The translations under genes were made by a program, and so were the position numbers. The notes under the pieces are model-generated. The model was not told the DNA's origin and did no database searches. It was given only the letters and a program-made list of their open reading frames with translations. A stretch of 64,000 nucleotides of DNA from Pseudomonas sp. PDNC002 (GTDB lineage Bacteria; Pseudomonadota; Gammaproteobacteria; Pseudomonadales; Pseudomonadaceae), in NCBI RefSeq assembly GCF_016919445.1, contig NZ_CP070356.1:2140001-2204000 (forward strand). Reading direction: 5' to 3'. How positions within the stretch are numbered: position 1 is the stretch's first letter; each line of letters starts with the position of its first letter. Below are positions 1-11,624 of the stretch, piece by piece.

Positions 1-3000
1 GAGGTCGAGGAACATCAGCACGACCCACTGCTGGTGCCGTTCGGCCTGCAGCAGGGCGGTGTGCAGGCGGTCCTGGAACAGCGTGCGGTTGGGCAGGTGG
101 GTCAGGGCATCGTAGTAGGCCAGGCGGTGGATGCGCCGCTCGCTGGCCTTGCGTTCGCTGATGTCGCTGAAGAAGCAGACGAAGCTGACCAGGTCGCCTT
201 CCTCGTCGTGCACCGCGGTGATGCCGACCCAGCTCGGGTACAGCTCGCCGCTCTTGCGCTTCTGCAGGATCTCGCCTTCCCAGCTGCCGCTCTTGCGCAG
301 GCTTTCCAGCACGTGCTTGAGCTGGTTGGCTTCCTGGCGGTCGGCGGTGAGCAGGCGCGGCAGCTGGTCCAGCACTTCCTCGGCGGAGTAGCCGGTGAGG
401 CGGCTGAAGGAGTCGTTGATCTGCACGATGTAGCCGGCCGGGTCGGTGACCATGATCGCCGCCGTGGAGTGCTCGAAAACCGTTGCCGCCATGCGCATCT
501 CGCGCTCGGCGCGGCGCTGCTGGCTGATGTCGCGGGCGACGCCGAGCAGGCCCTCGAAGCGGCCGTGGTCGTCCCACATCAGGGCGATGCGCAGCTCCAC
601 GGGAATCTTGTGGCCGTCGGCGTGCAGGCAGTCGAGGCTGAACAGCTGCGGTTCGGCGCTCTCGCGCAACTCCGCCAGGCGCTTGGGTTCGCCGATGGCG
701 GCCTGTACACGGTTCAGCAGCTCGTCCAGGCGCTCCAGCTGTGCCGGGTTGGCGGCTATCTGCTGAAAGCCATTGGCCAGCACCCACTCGGGACTGTAGC
801 CGAACACCTGCTGGATCGACGGACTGATGTAGTTGAGCTGGACCTGGGCATCGGTGGAGAGGATCACGTCGCTGATGCTTTCGGCCAGCATGCGGTAGCG
901 GCGGCCGCTCTCGCGCAGGGAGTTGTGCGCCTCGACCGTGTCGGTGATGTCCTTCGCCACGCCGATCAGGCGCGCCACGCGGCCGGAAGCGTCGCGGGTG
1001 AAGGCCTGTTCGCGGATGTCGAACCAGTGCCAGCTGCCATCGCGATGCCGCCAGCGCAGCTGGCTGTCCAGCAGCAGGCCGTCGCCCACCACCTGCTGCA
1101 GGTTGCGCACGCGCCAGTAGTACTCGACGTCGTCCGGGTGCAGGACCTTTTCCCAGAAGCGCTCGCCCATCTCGCGCAGCTCGTCGCCGCTGTAGCCGAG
1201 CTGGTGGCCGAGGTTGTGGTTGCTGAAGATCACCCGCCGCGCGGCGATGTCGTGGATATAGAGGGTATCGGGCACCGCGCGCACCGCGTCGGACCAGAAC
1301 TTCTCGCGCTCGATCAGCGACAGCTCGACCTGCTTGCGGCTGGTGATGTCCGACAGGCTGAGGGTGACGGCGTGGAAGTCCTGGATCATCTCCGGCACGC
1401 GCAGTTGCAGCCAGAGATGGCGCTCCTCGCCCTGGCGCGTGCGGATGCAGGCTTCCAGCTCGACCATGCCGTGGCCGTGCAATACCGCCTCGAGCACCTT
1501 GCTGCGCACGCCGTCCGGGCGCATGCCGGCGCTGCCGATGAGGATCTGCCAGGCCTGTTCGGTGGTGCTCACGCCCATCAGGCGCTTGGCGACATTGTTG
1601 ATCTCGGTGATACGCGCCTGGCGCAGCAGCCAGGGCAGGCGCTCGGGCTGCGAGGCGATCCAGTCGCGCAGGTCGCTCTGCCGCCGCAGGTTGAGGTCCA
1701 CCAGGCTCTGGCGCAGGGCGGAGAGGTCAAGCACGCAGAGCGCGACGCCGACGCCGTCGAAGATGTCCTGGTAGCGCCGGCGGGTCTCCTCGAGGATGTG
1801 CAGCGCCTGCTGTTCCTCGGTGACATCGCGCAGCACCCAGACCTGGCCGCCCTGGGGCAGGTTGCCGCGCAGTACCCAGGACTGCTCCGGCGACAGCGGG
1901 CTGTCGTCGAGCGAGTGCTGGCTGACGGCGAACAGCCGCGGCTGCCCGGTGTGATTGACCCGCACCAGCTCCGAGCCGCCATCGGCCGCGGAATCGCCGC
2001 CATTGAGCAGCGCGCCAAGGCCGGGTAGCAGCTCCAGCAGGTGATGGTTATCGGCGTTCTCGGCGGAGATGCCGAACAACTGCTCCGCTTGTGGATTGAG
2101 GTAGGCGAGCCGGCCATCGGCGCGGGTGACCAGGACCCGCTCATCGATGGCGCCCAGCGCCTGCGCCGCCTGGTGCAGGCGTTGTCGGGACTCCGCCGTC
2201 AGGGCTCGCAGGTTCTGCTGTTCGCGTTGCAGGCGGAGCAGCGCGCCGCCGGCGACGCCGCCCAGGACCAGCAGCAGGGCCAGCTCGCCGCCCAGGCGTG
2301 GCAGGAGGGTGGCGCGCATCTGCTGGCTGTCGAACTGCGGGCGCAGGTGCCAGTCGGAGTTCTGGATCTCCAGGCCGTCCAGGCTCCGTGCCTGTTCCAG
2401 TGGCGATGCGGCGGTGAGCGGTCCGGGGCGATAGCCGCTGGAGCGGCCGAGGACCTTCTGTTGTACGTCGTCGACGAGAATCCAGTCCGGAGATTCGGGA
2501 CGGATCTGCGCGGCCCAGCCGCGGCGGGCGATCTTCTCGTCCAGGCGGATGACGCTGTCGCCTTCGCCCGGTTCGGTGGCCCGTAGCCAGACATAGAAGT
2601 GGCCGCCATTCTCTTCGCTGAAGGCGTAGTGGTAGGCCTGCTGCCCGCTGCGCTGGCGCAGCGCCTCGATGAAGGCGGCATCCTTCAGGCCGCTGGCCGA
2701 GTCGCTGGCGAGCGAGCCGTTGGGATCGAGCTGCACCAGGCTGTGGAAGGACGGGTAGATGTGCCTCAGGCCGCCGAGCAGTGCGGTCTGGCCGGCGCTT
2801 TCGCCGTCATCGCGCTCTTGCTGGATCAGCGCCTGGGCTGCCACCGCCTTGAGTTCCAGGGTCAGCGACAGGCGCTGGGCCATCTGTTCGCTGTGCAATA
2901 TCACCCGCTCGCGTTCGAAGCGTTCCTGATTGCGGAACTCCTGGTGCAACTGCCAGCCCAGCAGGCCGAGCATCAGCAGCACCAGCAGCAACAGGGCTGT

Positions 3001-3063
3001 CCGGGTCGCTATGCGGCCTGACCTGGCCAGGGCATCCGGAGGAGTACGGGTGGGAATAGACAA
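1..3063 (-). CDS. morA: MorA-type multi-PAS diguanylate cyclase (GGDEF), 3' end outside window
   Basis: Membrane sensor that probably makes and/or degrades c-di-GMP to control motility and attachment. Reading the complement from 3063 leftwards the frame stays open to the window edge (about 1021 residues). It shows an N-terminal membrane segment (about 21-37), a periplasmic sensor region, a second membrane segment (about 251-275), then PAS-like blocks near 294, 429, 585, 720 and 860, and the start of a GGDEF domain at about 975 (YYDALTHLPNRTLF). The GGDEF signature itself, and the EAL domain expected in MorA, lie outside. The start is uncertain: TTG at 3063 lies just before the membrane segment; an in-frame ATG at 3150 would add 29 residues of poorer codon quality. 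Neither has a strong ribosome site. The name rests on architecture and on divergent placement next to ettA as I recall from PAO1. Confidence 0.8.
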   Translation of the reverse strand, partial: MSIPTRTPPDALARSGRIATRTALLLLVLLMLGLLGWQLHQEFRNQERFERERVILHSEQMAQRLSLTLELKAVAAQALIQQERDDGESAGQTALLGGLRHIYPSFHSLVQLDPNGSLASDSASGLKDAAFIEALRQRSGQQAYHYAFSEENGGHFYVWLRATEPGEGDSVIRLDEKIARRGWAAQIRPESPDWILVDDVQQKVLGRSSGYRPGPLTAASPLEQARSLDGLEIQNSDWHLRPQFDSQQMRATLLPRLGGELALLLVLGGVAGGALLRLQREQQNLRALTAESRQRLHQAAQALGAIDERVLVTRADGRLAYLNPQAEQLFGISAENADNHHLLELLPGLGALLNGGDSAADGGSELVRVNHTGQPRLFAVSQHSLDDSPLSPEQSWVLRGNLPQGGQVWVLRDVTEEQQALHILEETRRRYQDIFDGVGVALCVLDLSALRQSLVDLNLRRQSDLRDWIASQPERLPWLLRQARITEINNVAKRLMGVSTTEQAWQILIGSAGMRPDGVRSKVLEAVLHGHGMVELEACIRTRQGEERHLWLQLRVPEMIQDFHAVTLSLSDITSRKQVELSLIEREKFWSDAVRAVPDTLYIHDIAARRVIFSNHNLGHQLGYSGDELREMGERFWEKVLHPDDVEYYWRVRNLQQVVGDGLLLDSQLRWRHRDGSWHWFDIREQAFTRDASGRVARLIGVAKDITDTVEAHNSLRESGRRYRMLAESISDVILSTDAQVQLNYISPSIQQVFGYSPEWVLANGFQQIAANPAQLERLDELLNRVQAAIGEPKRLAELRESAEPQLFSLDCLHADGHKIPVELRIALMWDDHGRFEGLLGVARDISQQRRAEREMRMAATVFEHSTAAIMVTDPAGYIVQINDSFSRLTGYSAEEVLDQLPRLLTADRQEANQLKHVLESLRKSGSWEGEILQKRKSGELYPSWVGITAVHDEEGDLVSFVCFFSDISERKASERRIHRLAYYDALTHLPNRTLFQDRLHTALLQAERHQQWVVLMFLDL

Positions 3064-3417
3064 AGGGGCTTTAACCTGGGACGACCTGGGGCGATACGGC
3101 TGAATTCGGCGCAGGCTAGGATGCCCGGAAAGGCGGCGAAGTGCCAGCATGGCCGACGAGCGTCGTTTGCCCTTCCCGATCCATTCCGGTAGCTTTGCCG
3201 CACGCGCGCGTCTGAAATGCCACGAAAATGCGGTGCATAAAGTACATCCGCAGCGAGTCCCGCGCGAAGGGCCGTCCATCGGCCGTTCGCGCCCGCCGGC
3301 AGCCAGCTCCCGCGAGTTCGAGCGCTGCCGCTCCGGCCAGTGAGCCGGCGTCCCGGAACCTGCCGTCGTCCGTTCCGGCCATCCCGATCATCAATTCATC
3401 CCAGAAGTCAGGTACAC

Positions 3418-5082
<1,665 letters not shown>

Positions 5083-5096
5083 GCCGCTTCGCGATG

Positions 5097-5130
5097 AAAA
5101 CGGGGCCTTCGGGCCCCGTTTTCGTTTCTG
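5097..5130 (+). terminator. Rho-independent terminator of ettA
   Basis: An 11-bp GC-rich stem (AAAACGGGGCC / GGCCCCGTTTT) with a TTCG tetraloop, followed by T-rich sequence, 15 nt after the ettA stop. It lies between two convergent genes and could also act for the gene on the minus strand. Confidence 0.9.
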
Positions 5131-5138
5131 TGATTAGC

Positions 5139-5435
5139 TCAGCGGCTGCGCTTGAGATCGTCCAGGGCTCGGCGCTGATCTTCCAGCTGGCGCTCCAGTG
5201 TGTCGATCTGTCGCGCCTGGTCCTGCAGGGCGCGCTGCTGTTCTTCCAGCTGCCGCGACATGCGTTGCAGGTCATCGGTGCTGAAGTTCGACTTGTGGAT
5301 CACTTCGCTGTCGAATGTATCCGCCACCACCAGCGCACCGGATTCGGTGAAATTGCCGAGTTTCATGGCCGCATGGGCGGGCAGCGCGAAGGCGCAGGTG
5401 AGGGCGGCGAGGAGCGCGAGCGGGCGTGCGAGCAT
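5139..5435 (-). CDS. Small periplasmic coiled-coil protein, function unknown
   Basis: A 98-residue protein. The N-terminus is a clear Sec signal peptide (MLARPLALLAALTCAFALPAHA, cleaved after about residue 22). After a short globular stretch, residues about 55-95 are a heptad-like coiled coil rich in Q, E, R and D (repeated RQLEEQ, RQIDTLERQLEDQ). An AGGA ribosome site sits upstream of the chosen ATG; the frame is open for 20 more codons but they do not resemble a signal peptide. It is convergent with ettA and divergent from gdhA. I do not recognise the family; the coiled coil suggests oligomerisation or an envelope scaffold role. Confidence 0.75.
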   Translation of the reverse strand: MLARPLALLAALTCAFALPAHAAMKLGNFTESGALVVADTFDSEVIHKSNFSTDDLQRMSRQLEEQQRALQDQARQIDTLERQLEDQRRALDDLKRSR

Positions 5436-5483
5436 CGGTATCGTCCTGATGGAATGATGTATTTGAATGCAACTATCTATTGA

Positions 5484-6986
<1,503 letters not shown>

Positions 6987-7003
6987 CCGCTGCCCCAGCA
7001 TGG

Positions 7004-7032
7004 AAAACGGGCCCGATGGGCCCGTTTTCATT
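7004..7032 (+). terminator. Rho-independent terminator of gdhA
   Basis: Stem AAAACGGGCCC / GGGCCCGTTTT with a short loop, 17 nt downstream of the gdhA stop codon, followed by T-rich sequence. Confidence 0.85.
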
Positions 7033-7059
7033 TCAGCCGGTGCAGCACGGGCTGTTCTT

Positions 7060-7083
7060 GTAGGAGCGAGCTTGCTCGCGAAC
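7060..7083 (+). repeat. REP element, single unit
   Basis: GTAGGAGCGAGCTTGCTCGC plus GAAC: the GAGCGAGC/GCTCGC hairpin is typical of intergenic Pseudomonas REP sequences. It stands alone here, close to the inverted repeat at 7123-7237. Confidence 0.75.
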
Positions 7084-7122
7084 AGGCCCGGGCGCGATCC
7101 GGAACGTCTGTGTCGATGCTTC

Positions 7123-7237
7123 CCCTCACCCCAGCCCTCTCCCATAGGGAGAGGGGGCGGCCCGTGCCGGCTGACGCAATGGCTTCCTCCTGCACCGAGT
7201 AGTCCCCTCTCCCTATGGGAGAGGGTTAGGGTGAGGG
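7123..7237. repeat. Large inverted repeat with self-palindromic arms (CCCTCACCC family)
   Basis: Two arms of about 34 nt (7123-7157 and 7204-7237) are inverted copies, matching at about 32 of 34 positions and separated by 46 nt. Each arm also contains its own palindrome CCCTCTCCC-ATA-GGGAGAGGG. The pair fills the gap between the convergent gdhA and ccpR. Similar CCCTCACCCTAACCCTCTCCC sequences are common between genes in pseudomonads and xanthomonads; they may act as transcription stops or be non-autonomous mobile repeats. Confidence 0.75.
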
Positions 7238-7280
7238 CAGTGCCGAGCGTCGACCTCCCCCGTTGGAGAGAATCGCTCGA

Positions 7281-8312
7281 TCAATCCACCGGCTTCGGCG
7301 TAGTCGCCGTGCTTGGCGGCAGCAGCGGGTATTCCACCTTCGGCTGCTTGCCGGTAGCGGTCTTGAGGAAGGCAACGATGTCGCCGACTTCTTCCGCGTT
7401 GAGCTGCTTGCCCAACTGCGCGGTGCCCATGATCGCCACCGCTTCTTCCAGGTCCCAGACCTGCCCGCTGTGGAAGTACGGCGCGGTCAGGGCGATGTTG
7501 CGCAGGGGCGCGGCGCGGAACACATAGGTATCGTTCTGCGTCTTGGTCACTTCGAAGCGGCCCTTGTCGCCCGTGGGCAGGATCTTGCCGTCCGGCTTCT
7601 TCACCAGGCCGAACGGGAAGTACGCCTGGCCGCCCAGGTTTACGCCGTTGTGGCAGCTGATGCAGCCGGCGCTCATGAAGGTCTGCAGGCCCTTCTTCTC
7701 CTTCGCGTCGAGGGCCGTGTCGTCACCCTTGAGGTAGAGGTCGAAGCGCGAGTCCGGGGTGATCAAGGTCGACTCGAAGGCCTGCAGTGCGCGGGCCATG
7801 TTGTCGAAGCTGACCGCCTGCTTGTCACCGGGGAAGGCTTTCTCGAAGGACGCGACGTACTCCGGCATGCTCTGGAGCGTGGCCTCGACGTTCTTCGGCG
7901 TGTTGTGCATCTCCACCGGATTCTGCACCGGGCCCTTGGCCTGTTCCTCCAGGTCCTTCGCGCGGCCATCCCAGAACTGCGCGACGTTGAATACCGCGTT
8001 GAACACCGTGGGCGAGTTGCGCGCGCCCTTCTGCCAGGCGTGGCCGCTGGAGGCGGGCACGTTGTCGGCGCCGCCGGTGCCGATGTTGTGGCAGGTGTTG
8101 CAGCTGATCACATGGCTGGCGGACAGGCGTGGCTCGAAGAACAGCTGCCGGCCCAGCTCGACCTGATTAGGGTCGAGCTTGTCGCTGGCCTGCTCGGGGA
8201 TGGGCTTGAAGATGCTGTTGGCATTGTCGCGCAGTGTGTCGGCATCGGCGTGGGCCGCTGCCGTGCTCACCGCCAGCAACAGGCTGCCCAGGGCCAGTTT
8301 GAAGGGCTGCAT
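7281..8312 (-). CDS. ccpR: Di-haem cytochrome c peroxidase
   Basis: Periplasmic enzyme that reduces H2O2 to water with electrons from cytochrome c or azurin. The 343-residue protein has a Sec signal peptide (cleaved near AHA, residues 20-22) and two c-type haem sites, CNTCH at 71-75 (low-potential peroxidatic haem domain) and CISCH at 217-221. FFEPRLSAS and [14 protein letters not shown] are family motifs. The ATG at 8312 has a strong AAGGAG site and gives a proper signal peptide, so the 15 upstream codons are excluded. A perfect ANR/FNR box lies about 80 bp upstream, which fits the anaerobic induction known for ccpR. Confidence 0.96.
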   Translation of the reverse strand: MQPFKLALGSLLLAVSTAAAHADADTLRDNANSIFKPIPEQASDKLDPNQVELGRQLFFEPRLSASHVISCNTCHNIGTGGADNVPASSGHAWQKGARNSPTVFNAVFNVAQFWDGRAKDLEEQAKGPVQNPVEMHNTPKNVEATLQSMPEYVASFEKAFPGDKQAVSFDNMARALQAFESTLITPDSRFDLYLKGDDTALDAKEKKGLQTFMSAGCISCHNGVNLGGQAYFPFGLVKKPDGKILPTGDKGRFEVTKTQNDTYVFRAAPLRNIALTAPYFHSGQVWDLEEAVAIMGTAQLGKQLNAEEVGDIVAFLKTATGKQPKVEYPLLPPSTATTPKPVD

Positions 8313-8384
8313 GTGGAGTCTCCTTGTCTCAGGCTTTTTGGTTTTTTCTGAGTTCAAGAAGAGGCCACCGCGGCGTCGGCTGGC

Positions 8385-8398
8385 TTGATCGAAATCAA
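8385..8398 (-). promoter_or_regulatory. ANR/FNR box upstream of ccpR
   Basis: TTGAT-CGAA-ATCAA is a perfect match to the FNR/ANR consensus TTGAT-N4-ATCAA. Its centre lies 80 bp upstream of the ccpR ATG, a distance that allows class II activation (-41.5) with a leader of about 40 nt. The neighbouring gene at 8438-8797 is transcribed towards this site and has its own start further away, so ccpR is the target. Confidence 0.88.
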
Positions 8399-8437
8399 CC
8401 GGGAGGGCCTTCCCGGTGCGGGAGGTTGCCGCAGCGG

Positions 8438-8797
8438 TCAGTTGCCGCGCAGGGCGCGGCTGAGTGCGCGGTCCTTCTGTTCTTCCCAGTCACGGTCCCG
8501 GTCGCTGTTGCGCTGCTCTTCGTACTGCTGGCGCTCCTGGCTCACGCGCATGGCCTGGCATTGCTGGAAGCCGTCGTTCCAGCCCAGGGCGTACTTCGCC
8601 TCGCCGAGGTAGCGCGGCACGTCCTTGCGGAATTCGCCGCTGATGGCGCCCGCCGCTTGCCGGCCGCTGCCACAACCGTCGTCGAAGCCGTCGGCGTAGG
8701 CAGGCGGATAGCCCTGGGCGATGAGGGTTTCGTGGGTGGTTTCGCAGCCGGCGAGCAGCGCGGCGCAGAGCAGGATGAGGGCGGCGCGGTGCGCCAT
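8438..8797 (-). CDS. Small outer-membrane-type lipoprotein, function unknown
   Basis: A 119-residue protein with a lipoprotein signal: hydrophobic stretch ALILLCAALLAGC, with the lipobox LAGC making Cys18 the acylated residue. Residue +2 is Glu, not Asp, so outer membrane sorting is expected. The mature part has two or three further Cys, a glycine/aromatic segment and a charged C-terminal coiled segment rich in R, D, E and Q. The ATG at 8797 has a GGGAG site. It lies upstream of ccpR in the same direction but is separated from it by 125 nt containing the ANR box. No family assigned. Confidence 0.75.
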   Translation of the reverse strand: MAHRAALILLCAALLAGCETTHETLIAQGYPPAYADGFDDGCGSGRQAAGAISGEFRKDVPRYLGEAKYALGWNDGFQQCQAMRVSQERQQYEEQRNSDRDRDWEEQKDRALSRALRGN

Positions 8798-8899
8798 GGA
8801 GACTCCCGTGTGCCGGGGAGGCGGGCACACGCGCCAGAAGAGTTGGCGCCACGCGAGGTGACGTGGCGCGACTCTATTCAGTGGCTCGTGAGGAAAGCG

Positions 8900-9925
8900 T
8901 CAAGCCGGCGTGATGCGGATGTGCTGGCCAGCCGATGCATGCTGCGCGCAGTCGATGCGCACTGGCAGGAAGGCTTCGATCACCGCGCGGTTGCTCAGCA
9001 AATGATCGCTCAGCCCGGGCGTGGTGAAGCTGCCGCCGCCGGCCAGGGCCATGGGCAGCAGCAACTGGTCGGCGAGGTGCTCCTCGACGCTGGTGCCGCT
9101 GCGACGCCAGTCATCGGCCTGGCGCAGCGCCTGGCTGGCGACGCGTTCGGCGCTGACCCCGGATTGGCCGAAGGCGCAGAACACCAGGGTCAGTTGCTCG
9201 CACTCGACTTCCAGCAACAGCGCGTTGCCCGGGCCCTGGTCTTCCGGTAGCCGCACAACCTGCGTGGACGCCGCCCGCCATTCCTGATGCCGCGTCACTC
9301 GTTCCAGCTCGCGATCCGCCACGTGGCTGGGAATCGCCGCCAGCAGCGCACGGGCCGAGCGCGAGCGCTCGTTGCCGGCACCCGGCAGATGCAGCGGCTG
9401 CAGCTCACCGGCCTCCACTTGCACCCGCAGCTCACCGCCGCCGGCCGGCATGAAGCCATGGCGCAGCAACTCGAAGTTCACCTCCGCGCCCATGCGCCGC
9501 AGCAGCGGTAGCCAGCTGCGCTCGATGAAGTCCGCCGGCGGTGCCAGTGGATTGTGCGTGCCGCCGCTGATCGCCAGGCTGCTCGGCCCATCGGCGAACA
9601 GCAGGGCCGGCAGCAGCGTCTGCAACACCAGCACGGCACTGCCCGCGCTGCCAATGGCGAAGCGGTAGTCACCGCCACGAATCGCGCCGGGGCGGAAGGT
9701 CAGGCTGCGCGAACCCAGCTCATCGCCTTCCACCGCCGCGCCGCAGATTTCCGCCGCCGCGCGCACGGCCGTCAGGTGCTGGCGCAACAGCCCCGGCCGC
9801 GAGCGCCGGCCACGGATATTGACGATGCGCAACGGCTTGCCGGTGATCATCGACAGGCTCAGCGCGCTGCGCAGGATCTGCCCGCCGCCTTCGGCGCCGT
9901 CGAGTTCGATCAGGTCCTTGTTCAT
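8900..9925 (-). CDS. rtcA: RNA 3'-terminal phosphate cyclase RtcA
   Basis: Converts RNA 3'-phosphate ends to 2',3'-cyclic phosphate using ATP, through a covalent enzyme-AMP; it can also adenylylate 5'-phosphates. The protein has 341 residues, the usual size. Visible family motifs are the N-terminal DGAEGGGQILRSALSLS, RSRPGLLRQHLTAVRAA, GSAGSAVLVLQTLLPAL, and near the C-terminus HLADQLLLPMALAGGG, which contains the histidine that is adenylylated. It is last in the leftward rtc operon, 53 nt after rtcB. The ATG at 9925 gives the standard N-terminus MNKDLIELDG. Confidence 0.96.
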   Translation of the reverse strand: MNKDLIELDGAEGGGQILRSALSLSMITGKPLRIVNIRGRRSRPGLLRQHLTAVRAAAEICGAAVEGDELGSRSLTFRPGAIRGGDYRFAIGSAGSAVLVLQTLLPALLFADGPSSLAISGGTHNPLAPPADFIERSWLPLLRRMGAEVNFELLRHGFMPAGGGELRVQVEAGELQPLHLPGAGNERSRSARALLAAIPSHVADRELERVTRHQEWRAASTQVVRLPEDQGPGNALLLEVECEQLTLVFCAFGQSGVSAERVASQALRQADDWRRSGTSVEEHLADQLLLPMALAGGGSFTTPGLSDHLLSNRAVIEAFLPVRIDCAQHASAGQHIRITPA

Positions 9926-9978
9926 TTCTCGATTCCTTGTCTTGCAGTCAACACAGGCCGCTGCCGGCCTGCGTTGCT

Positions 9979-11199
9979 CTAGCCCTTCACGCACACGACC
10001 TGACGCAGGGTATGCAGCACTTCCACCAGCTCGCGCTGGGCGTCCATCACGGCGTCGATGTCCTTGTAGGCCATCGGGATCTCGTCGATCACGTCCTTGT
10101 CCTTGCGGCACTCGACGTGGGCGGTGGCGCGCACCTGGTCCTCGACGCTGAACAGTTTCTTCGCCTTGGTGCGGCTCATGGTCCGGCCAGCGCCGTGGCT
10201 GCAGGAGCAGAAGGCTTCCTCGTTACCCAGGCCGCGGACGATGAAGCTCTTGGCGCCCATCGACCCCGGAATGATGCCGAGCTGACCCTTCTGCGCGGAT
10301 ACCGCGCCTTTACGGGTTACCAGTACCTCTTCGCCGAAGTGGCGTTCCTTCTGCACGTAGTTGTGGTGGCAGTTCACCGCTTCCAGGCTCGCTTCGAACG
10401 GCTTGCGGATGACCTGCCGCGCTGCCGCGATCACCGAGCGCATCATCAGCTCGCGGTTCTGCCGGGCGAAGTCCTGGGCCCAGCCGACGGCTTCCACGTA
10501 GTCGTCGAAGTGCTGGCTGCCTTCTTCGAAGTAGGCCAGGTCCCGGTCCGGCAGGTTGGCGATGTGCTGGCGCATATCGGCCTGGGCCAGTTCGATGAAC
10601 AGGTTGCCGATGGCGTTACCCACACCGCGCGATCCGCTGTGCAGCATGAACCAGACGCGGTTGGCTTCGTCGAGGCAGACCTCGATGAAGTGGTTGCCGG
10701 TGCCGAGGGTTCCCAGGTGCTTGCGGTTGTTGGTCTTCTCCAGCTTCGGCTGCTTGTCGGTGATCACCTTGAAGCGGCCGGCCAATGCGCGCCATGCGTC
10801 GTCGGCGTGCTCGGGCACGTCTTCCCAGGCGCCCTGGTCGCGGCGGCCGAAGGTCTTGCCATGGGGCACGGCCTTCTCGATGGCGGTGCGCAGGCCATGC
10901 AGGTTATCCGGCAGGTCCGAGGCCACCAGCGAGGTGCGCGCCGCGATCATGCCGCAGCCGATATCCACGCCTACGGCAGCCGGGATGATGGCGCCCTTGG
11001 TGGGGATCACGCTGCCGATGGTCGAACCCTTGCCCAGGTGCACGTCCGGCATCACGGCCAGGTGCTTGAAGATGAAGGGCATCTTCGCGGTGTTCATCAG
11101 TTGCTGTTTGGCGTCTTCTTCCACCGGCACGCCCTGGGTCCAGAGCTTGATTGGTTTGCCGTTGGCGACTTCCAGCAGTTGGAAGGTCTTGTTGCTCAT
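9979..11199 (-). CDS. rtcB: RNA 3'-phosphate/5'-OH ligase RtcB
   Basis: GTP- and Mn-dependent ligase that seals RNA ends with 2',3'-cyclic phosphate or 3'-phosphate to 5'-OH ends, as made by anticodon nucleases. The 406-residue protein shows the metal/active-site signatures MPDVHLGKGSTIGSVIPT, VGVDIGCGMIA (metal-binding Asp and Cys), TLGTGNHFIEV, HSGSRGVGN, VNCHHNY and SCSHGAGRTMSRTKA, the last holding the histidine that is guanylylated. The ATG at 11199 overlaps the upstream zinc-ribbon stop by 4 nt (ATGA), implying translational coupling. Part of the RtcR-controlled operon. Confidence 0.97.
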   Translation of the reverse strand: MSNKTFQLLEVANGKPIKLWTQGVPVEEDAKQQLMNTAKMPFIFKHLAVMPDVHLGKGSTIGSVIPTKGAIIPAAVGVDIGCGMIAARTSLVASDLPDNLHGLRTAIEKAVPHGKTFGRRDQGAWEDVPEHADDAWRALAGRFKVITDKQPKLEKTNNRKHLGTLGTGNHFIEVCLDEANRVWFMLHSGSRGVGNAIGNLFIELAQADMRQHIANLPDRDLAYFEEGSQHFDDYVEAVGWAQDFARQNRELMMRSVIAAARQVIRKPFEASLEAVNCHHNYVQKERHFGEEVLVTRKGAVSAQKGQLGIIPGSMGAKSFIVRGLGNEEAFCSCSHGAGRTMSRTKAKKLFSVEDQVRATAHVECRKDKDVIDEIPMAYKDIDAVMDAQRELVEVLHTLRQVVCVKG

Positions 11200-11594
11200 G
11201 TTTCGACTCTCTTCTGTTGCGTAGCGACGTGGCCGGAGGCGGGTTGTGCCCGGCCATCGCGAATTCGTTTGTTCAATCGGCAGGCGCGGCAGCGTATCGC
11301 CGTGGAAAACACCTGTCCCTGACAGTCTTCGTACCACCACTTCTGCTGCGCGGCGGTCCAGGTCTGCTCGGCGCCGCAGTCGTGGCAGGTGAACTCCTGG
11401 TCCTCGTACCAGCCGCGGCGCACGAAAATCGGGTCGCCATAGCTGTTGTAGGGTGCCAGGTTCGAGCGGTTGACCGGGAAGCTGCCGGGCGGAGGCAGTC
11501 GGCTCTCAGGGCGCCTGGCCTGCTCGGCCTTCCAGGCCTTGCGTCGTTCACGCTTCTGGCGGATTTCCTGGCGGCGTTGCTTGTTGCTCTTCAC
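11196..11594 (-). CDS. Zinc-ribbon domain protein of the rtc operon
   Basis: A 132-residue basic protein. Residues 1-28 are very rich in K, R, E and Q and probably bind RNA or the ribosome. A zinc-ribbon-like part follows: CHDCG and, 31 residues on, CRACR, with conserved W, Y and F between. It resembles the probable zinc-ribbon domain family (zf-trcl type). It sits between the slipin (30 nt) and rtcB (4-nt overlap), so it is made with the RNA repair enzymes. A role in delivering or recognising broken RNA is inference from context only. Confidence 0.85.
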   Translation of the reverse strand: MKSNKQRRQEIRQKRERRKAWKAEQARRPESRLPPPGSFPVNRSNLAPYNSYGDPIFVRRGWYEDQEFTCHDCGAEQTWTAAQQKWWYEDCQGQVFSTAIRCRACRLNKRIRDGRAQPASGHVATQQKRVET

Positions 11595-11624
11595 GATGCC
11601 AACTCCTGCGCCGGGCAGGCTTTG

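Noticed and set aside
34..2028. Long plus-strand open frame of 664 codons opposite the left-edge gene
   Set aside because: The complement encodes recognisable PAS and GGDEF sequence; the plus frame is a shadow caused by high GC3 codon bias.
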